A DNA stretch of 64,000 nucleotides from Notamacropus eugenii. Lineage: Eukaryota > Chordata > Mammalia > Diprotodontia > Macropodidae. Within the stretch, counting starts at the first letter, position 1. Each line of letters starts with the position of its first letter. Under the pieces are notes generated by a model that was not told the origin of the DNA, did no database searches, and saw only the letters and a program-made list of their open reading frames with translations. The position numbers and the translations under genes were made by a program. This document shows, piece after piece, positions 58,325 to 64,000 of this stretch. The stretch spans positions 332,090,651-332,154,650 of the forward strand of contig NC_092874.1 of assembly GCF_028372415.1 (NCBI RefSeq), given 5' to 3'.

Positions 58325-58455
58325 TTCACATTTATGTAGGATTTTAAAGTTGAAAAGTACTTGGCATATATTATCTCATTTGATCCTCGCAACAACCCTG
58401 GAATTGAGTGATATTATTATCCTTTACTGCGTAGAACAAGTTACTTGATCTAAAT
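58325..58455 (-). repeat. MIR SINE
   Basis: Antisense: TTATCTCATTTGATCCTCGC, AACAACCCTGGAATTGAGTG and GTAGAACAAGTTACTTGATC. Confidence 0.7.
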
Positions 58456-58639
58456 ATATAAATAATAAATAAACCACGTAATTTCTTACCTGCTGCTTCT
58501 GACTTTCTGTCAAGGACTTTAAAATGTGGGAGAGTAGTGGTCTTCTACCGTTTCTCCTTTTCTTTTTTTGTTTATGGTTAGTGAGTATCTTTTTTCCTTC
58601 CATCAATTTTAGAATCACAGGCTATATTCTTTTCTTTGT

Positions 58640-58890
58640 GCATTAATTTCTTCATTTTGTAAAATGAAGATACTGATGCCTCCCTTAGACAATCACTCTT
58701 GGCCCATCTAATGCTGTGGGTGTGAAATTAAAGATCTTACAAAGCACTTTGATTTCCCTGTGCCATACTTGTTTATGCATAAATACTAGTGTTGGTATTC
58801 TAAAATATGGCCTCAAGCAATCTAATACATCCTTGGCATAATGCCTGGCATATAGTAGACACTTAATAAGTAGCAATTGTTGCTGAAACT
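58640..58890 (+). repeat. MIR SINE 3' half
   Basis: TTCTTCATTTTGTAAAATGA, then ATAATGCCTGGCATATAGTA, then GACACTTAATAAGTAGC. Confidence 0.7.
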
Positions 58891-59767
58891 ATATTTTCCT
58901 ACTGAGATTTCATTTGTCTTTAGAGGAAAATCAAGTAAATAAGACCTTCTTTGCATAATGGCTAGTGTTTTGAGAGAGTAAGGGCTATTGGGAAAGAGCT
59001 TGCTGTATAGCACTGCATTTCCAAGCTTACTTAGGTATTTTACTTGTTGGAGTTTGCCATTAATAAAATACTTAAGAACTTTTACTTGAAATGAGCAAAG
59101 TCCAGTGAGTCATAGAATAAGACTATATACTAATATTTATCCATAGGTTATAGAAATGTTGCGTGGTATGTATTTTATCTCTCTTGACTTGATGTTTTTC
59201 AGACCATATCCAAATGCCACATAGATAACTTTTAAGTCAGATGATTTCCAAATTAGTCTTTGAACTAAGGAGCATTTAGATTTCTAGTGGGACTTGTTCT
59301 GAATGAGTAAAGGTAACAGAGTGCTGTTGTAAGGCCTCCCTGAAAGTTTATGTTAGTTGGGTGTTCTAGGACATGGAAATTCCCATAGTAGGATCAATGC
59401 ATATAACTCTCCCAAGACTCTGGAAGGCAGGATTTTAGAAGACTGATGAAAAGACATGTTTCCAATCTCTTGGAAGAGAGTTGATAGGCTAGCGGTTCAG
59501 AAAGAGATACATTTATAGACATAAATAATGTGCTGATTGTTTTGCTTGGTTATATTAGTTAGAAGGAAGGACTTCTATGGAGTTTGGGCAGATAGAGTTG
59601 ATGGGACCACTGACAGTGGTCCAAAAAAAAAAAACCTTCAGTGAAATATTTTTAAAAATACACAGTAGAATGTGGAAGGACATTCAGAAAGGGACATGGG
59701 CAATAAGAACAGTTACTCTTTTGTTAGCTGTAATATATATTTTTGTAAAACCTTAATCTTTTTAAAA

Positions 59768-60705
59768 ATTATTTTTAAATTTTACTTGCATTCTTAGATC
59801 AAAATTCTTTTCTTCCTTCCAGTCCCTTTCCCACCCATTGAGAAGGCAAGAAATGTAATACCTGTTCAAAAACATTTCTGCATTAACCATTTTTCTCCTT
59901 CTTTCTGCATCTCTCCTCCCCCAAAATGAAAAATAAAAGGAAAAAGATATGCTTCTGGCTGCTGTCTGAGTCTGTCCATTCTGTATGTGGAGATAGATAT
60001 CATTTTACATCATGAATCCTTTGGAGTTGTGGTGAATCATCATAGAGCTCAGAGTTACTAAGTCTTTCACAGCAGATTATCTTTACAGTATTACTGTAAC
60101 TGTATAGATTGTTCTCCTGGTTCTGTTCACTTCATTTTATATCACTTCATATAAGTCTTTCCATGTTTTTCTGAAGGCCACCCCTTTATTATTTCTTACA
60201 ACACAACAGTAATTCATTACATTCATACATTATCCCTTGTTGAGCCATTCCCTGATTGGTGGGCATCCTTTTAGTCTCCAATTCTTTGCCACCACGAAAA
60301 GAACTGCTTTGAATACTTTTGTTTATATGGATCCTTTTATCTCTTTGGGTATAGACCTAGTTTTGGTATTGTTGAATTAAAAGGTATGTGCAGTTTTACA
60401 GCCCTTTGGGCATAGTTCTAAATTGTTCTCCACAATGGATGAGTTAGTTCACAGCTCCACGAACTCCATTAATATACCAGTTTTCCACATCCCCCTCCTG
60501 CGTTTGCCATTCCCCTTTTCTGTTGTCTCAGCTGATATGATGGGTGTGAAGTGATACTTAAGAGTTATTTTAATGTATATTTCTTGAATTATTAGTGATT
60601 TAGAGCATTTTAGTATGACTGTTAACAGCTTTGATTTTTTTTTCTTCTGAAAACTATTCATATTCTTTGACCATTTATCAATTGTGGAATGGCTCCTGTT
60701 AAAAT
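59768..60705 (-). mobile_element. L1 in DCAF12 intron 2, antisense, with target-site duplication
   Basis: Tail side TTTTTAAATTTTACTTGC, then 3'UTR, then ORF2 C-terminus (ACAGTATTACTGTAACTGTA, GAGCCATTCCCTGATTGGTG, TTTTACAGCCCTTTGGGCAT, ATTGTGGAATGGCTCC). CCTTAATCTTTTTAAAA (59751-59767) and CCTTAATCTCTTAAAA (60706-60721) are probably the two copies of the target site. Confidence 0.85.
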
Positions 60706-61154
60706 CCTTAATCTCTTAAAAGATTTAATTTCATATATAATTCTTCATAATATATAATTGTATTATATATAGTCCTCTATATCTCTTGTAAATAGAAATT
60801 TTCATGTTTGATATTTGTCAGGTCTATAATTCTTGAAAAAAATTAATACAACGTTAATCTATAACCGAAGTTCAACTTAATAAGCAGTCCTCTTTTTCAT
60901 TCTTCATTTATCAAAATGTTCATGTTTGTCAAGTTTTAATAAGAAAAAAACTTTTTTTTAAAAGAAGCAGTATGTACTATAATTAACATATGGTCTTCTG
61001 AGTCACAGTTGTTAGGCTGATTTTTTCCCAGTCAGTCATCAGTTTGGGGAGCCCCTGGTCTCAGTTCTTTTTTTCAAAAGAGCCCTGACAGGCAAGAGTA
61101 AAGGTGGGATTGAAAACTGGAAAGATCAAGGTAGTTTATTTTTTTCAGATAAGG

Positions 61155-61335
61155 TAGAGTAGCAGCTTGTTATAGTGAAAAGTGAACTTGATTTGGATTT
61201 GGAGAATGAACTCCAATCCTGCCTCTGTCATGTCTTTGGGTTTGTTTTCTTGTTTATAAAATAAAGGGATTGAACTAAAGAACCTATAAAGTGCCTGTCA
61301 CCATTAGAATTAGAATTTTATGATCTATGACCTTG
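61155..61335 (+). mobile_element. MIR-type CORE-SINE
   Basis: GCAGCTTGTTATAGTGAAAA, B-box region AACTCCAATCCTGCC, tail AAAGGGATTGAACTAAAGAA, then AATTTTATGATCTATG. Confidence 0.65.
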
Positions 61336-61899
61336 AGAAGGTACAAAGATTAGGAGCAACCTAATTTGGGGTGGCGGAGGAGTAGGGAAGAAGGATCTGC
61401 ATTGTAAACTATCTGCTGAACTTATTTGCAATGTCTTGAAAATATCAAAACAAGATAAAGAATTTCATTGGGAAGCAAGATTAATTAAGACAAAAAACTT
61501 GACTGGTCAAGATCAGATTTTTTTCAGTGTTTTAAATTATTTTATTTCTCTAAAGGAAGAAATGATATTTGGAAAATTGGATTTTAATCTTTAAAATAGC
61601 TAAAACATTAAAAATTCTTTGGCTGGTTTCTGATGAAATATCTTTTTCATAATATATATTACCTTATTTATCTCATCTGTCCTAGTGAGTTGGCAACTCT
61701 CTTGCTTGTTTGATCCATAGACTGTTGGTTCACAATTATATTTGTTATTCAGTTCTTTTTAAGGAATACTTTTTTACTTTTTAAGATGAAGTATTGTGGC
61801 TTCTAGATTTAACCCATTTTGTTCTGTTTTTAGAGTATTTACTCCTATTAGAATTTTGCTATGAAGTGGCTTTTAGAGACTATGTTTGTGGCATTATAA

Positions 61900-62000
61900 T
61901 GGCTCTGCTCTGTGACCTTGGACATGTCCTACCTTAGTTTTCTTACCTAGAAAATTAGGTCTTGTAGTAAATGATTTCTAACATTCCTCCCAGCTTTAAG
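61900..62000 (+). repeat. MIR-type SINE fragment
   Basis: CTCTGTGACCTTGGACATGT, then TTTTCTTACCTAGAAAATTA, then CATTCCTCCCAGCTTTAAG. Confidence 0.65.
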
Positions 62001-62394
62001 TATGGCATATATGACTAATTTTCATTTCACCTGGCCACTTAGACCAAATTTTCTTTAGGTGTGAAGGTGCAGAGGGTGCCTTTGATTGCAAGAGTTTGAG
62101 GTAAAGGGTGCCAGGCCCTGCCTATTTCTCTTGACCTTCACCCTCACCCCACCTCCACCCTTACAGAATTCTGTATCTTGGCTGTAGAGGCATCAAGGAT
62201 GCTTTATAATGTGCTACTTTGCTGACACTGTTAGATTCTCAGTAGCTGAAGAATGTGTGAGAGTAATAATGGATAAGAATCCTAGGATGTAAAAGCAATC
62301 GGTTCGGTTCAACAAAAAATTACTCATTGCCCGTTATTTAAAGAGTGTTGCAATTACAGTGTCAAAAATAAAGCATCCCCTACCTTCAAAGGGT

Positions 62395-62500
62395 CAAGTC
62401 AAAGTCACCAGACATTTATCCAGCATCTGTCATGTGTCAGGCACTCTGCCTAGTGCTAGAAGGTGAAGAGAAGATAAGAGAACAGTAAGCACTAAGAACC
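62395..62500 (-). repeat. L2 3' end
   Basis: Antisense: GACATTTATCCAGCATCTGT, then CATGTGTCAGGCACTCTGCC, then TAGTGCTAGAAGG. Confidence 0.6.
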
Positions 62501-62597
62501 AAATGAGGGAGAAAACATGTCAACAACTAGGTACCAACAAGATGTGTTCAGGATAAATTGGAGACAATAATGAAGGGAAATCAGTAGCATCAAGAGG

Positions 62598-62690
62598 GTT
62601 ATGCTAGTTTATGTTACAATGTTACTTTATGTATTATGCTACATTATATTACATTATCTTATGTTATATTATGTTATACACAGAAACAAT
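62598..62690. repeat. Degenerate TTATG/TTACAT tandem repeat
   Basis: Imperfect 5-7 bp units (TTATG, TTACAT, TTATGTTA) repeat about 14 times. Confidence 0.75.
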
Positions 62691-63379
62691 CAGATGAAGG
62701 ATGGAGCCTGATAAACTTTATGTAAAAGGACTGTTTTTCTTTCTTGGTAGAGTATATAAGTTATTAGAATGAATGAGGAGGTAGGAATAGTCAGGTGTAT
62801 ATGAAGTGTTATACTGACTTTTCTGGGGACATAAGTGCCTATGTTAAGGCAATCTGGGGCCAAGGATCTTCATTTCTTCTGAAATGAAGGTGACTATTAT
62901 TTCCCGGGAGGATGGACTAGGAAAACAAGTGAGTTCACTCTTTCTGTCACAGAGAAATGTCCTTTTCCTGTCTGTACTTTAAGCAGAAGTTTTGCCAAGG
63001 TTCATGTTGTGTCTACAGACTCAGCGTTGAGAGGAAGAGAGGGAACCTATGAGTGGTCAGTTACCATTTGAGCCTGTCATGGTGGATTCAGTTCAGGATT
63101 ACATTTGGGCTACTGTAGTTATTTTTTTGAAGTTAGATTATTCTCAGAGGTTTTGTTTGACTTTGAATTCATTCCTGAAAGCCACCTATTCCTCAGAGAA
63201 GATAAAAGTGGTACTTTCTTTTGAATAGATCTTGTAGAGGAAGGGTAGGAATCAAACGAAATATACTCATGCTATTGAAGGCATGAGAAGGAATACGAGA
63301 TGAAAAATTGTGGAGTTTTAAATTTTTTTTTTAAAAATCTTCATTAATCAAACAGATACTGTAATAATGTAAAAAAAAA

Positions 63380-63480
63380 AATCATGATTTTAGAGCTGGA
63401 AGTAACCTCTCGATCCTCATCCAGCCTTGTCTTTTAAAAATTGATAAATTAAGATCTGGAGAAAGTAAGTAATTTTGTAT
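63380..63480 (-). repeat. MIR-type SINE tail, degenerate
   Basis: ATCATGATTTTAGAGCTGGA, then AAATTGATAAATTAAGATCT: the same tail as at 15275 and 49830, more decayed. Confidence 0.55.
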
Positions 63481-64000
63481 AAAGTTATTTTGAAGAATTT
63501 ATTATTTTATTAATGTGGGTTTTTTCCAATCAATACAGTTACAGCACTATAGTAGATTACCTTGTCTAGACATGTTCATCAGTTGATGGAAAACTGCTGA
63601 TGAGACTCTATTGGTGCATATGGATGAAAAAAGTAGGGTGGTAAAAATTGAAGGAGCCCTTATGTTGAGTTTGAATATTAGCTCTTTGGGAGGAAATTTT
63701 ACCTCTTTTCAATGACTGATAGCACCTAGTCCACTTTATATTTAATAATATAAGCCCCCATAAATATTAAATAGTGATTGTCCTACTTGGTGAGCCTTTC
63801 ATCAAGGAAATGGAAGTCGCATGCTTGACAACATTTCCACATCTGAGCTTTGGTAATATACCAGGCATACTCAAATGAAGTGCTGAATGTGTCACTGATT
63901 TGGTGGGTCTGAGGGAAATAATCATCTTCCAGTTTTCCTTCAATCTTTTTATCATGTGGTAAAAAATGGCTACCATGTATCTCTAAAGGAGGAAAGAGAT

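Noticed and set aside
57000..64000. DCAF12 exon 3 within the window
   Set aside because: No sequence coding for the expected continuation (LFVVDV...) next to an acceptor site was found by reading through the intron.

Overview
The window reads as nuclear DNA of a marsupial. It is AT-rich and packed with LINE-1 (L1) copies on both strands. It also carries L2 and CR1-clade LINE remnants, MIR-type SINEs, and tRNA-headed CORE-SINEs of the marsupial MAR/WSINE type. One copy (18202-18525) has the long second domain I associate with Australian marsupials, which is suggestive but not decisive for the lineage. I see no bacterial genes, CRISPR array, tRNA gene or rRNA gene. All family names are from memory; no repeat library was searched.

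Positions 1-54700 hold no host gene that I can support. This stretch is transposon graveyard: L1 fragments (ORF1, ORF2, 3' ends), L2 reverse-transcriptase remnants (2170-3165 and an antisense copy split across 16061-20050), and two CR1-clade copies with an SGNH-esterase ORF1 and an endonuclease start (23165-25765). A dense nest of insertions lies at 31550-38860. There an old L1 was broken by a younger L1, which was broken by a complete ORF1-only (HAL1-like) element of about 2.6 kb. Direct repeats at each junction give the order of events. Microsatellites are frequent: GATA, GGAA, TG, CA and TA.

Positions 54780-56200 are a CpG island with a TATA-less promoter. It carries CRE, NRF-1, ETS, GC-box and RFX-like motifs. 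It drives the only host gene, DCAF12, on the + strand. The first two coding exons are present (55469-55546 and 56648-56902; 111 codons in all, both introns phase 0). Intron 2 runs from 56903 past the right edge and contains only old MIR/L2 pieces, a few SINEs and one antisense L1 with a target-site duplication. DCAF12 is the substrate receptor of a CUL4-DDB1 ubiquitin ligase, so the visible part is its N-terminal region ahead of most of the WD40 propeller.

I did not find a previously undescribed functional system. The observations most worth a second look are the bounded HAL1-like element and its nest, a 53-bp patch present twice within 1.1 kb inside unrelated contexts, the paired CR1 esterase copies, a short 7SL-RNA-like fragment, and an out-of-frame upstream ORF that overlaps the DCAF12 start codon.
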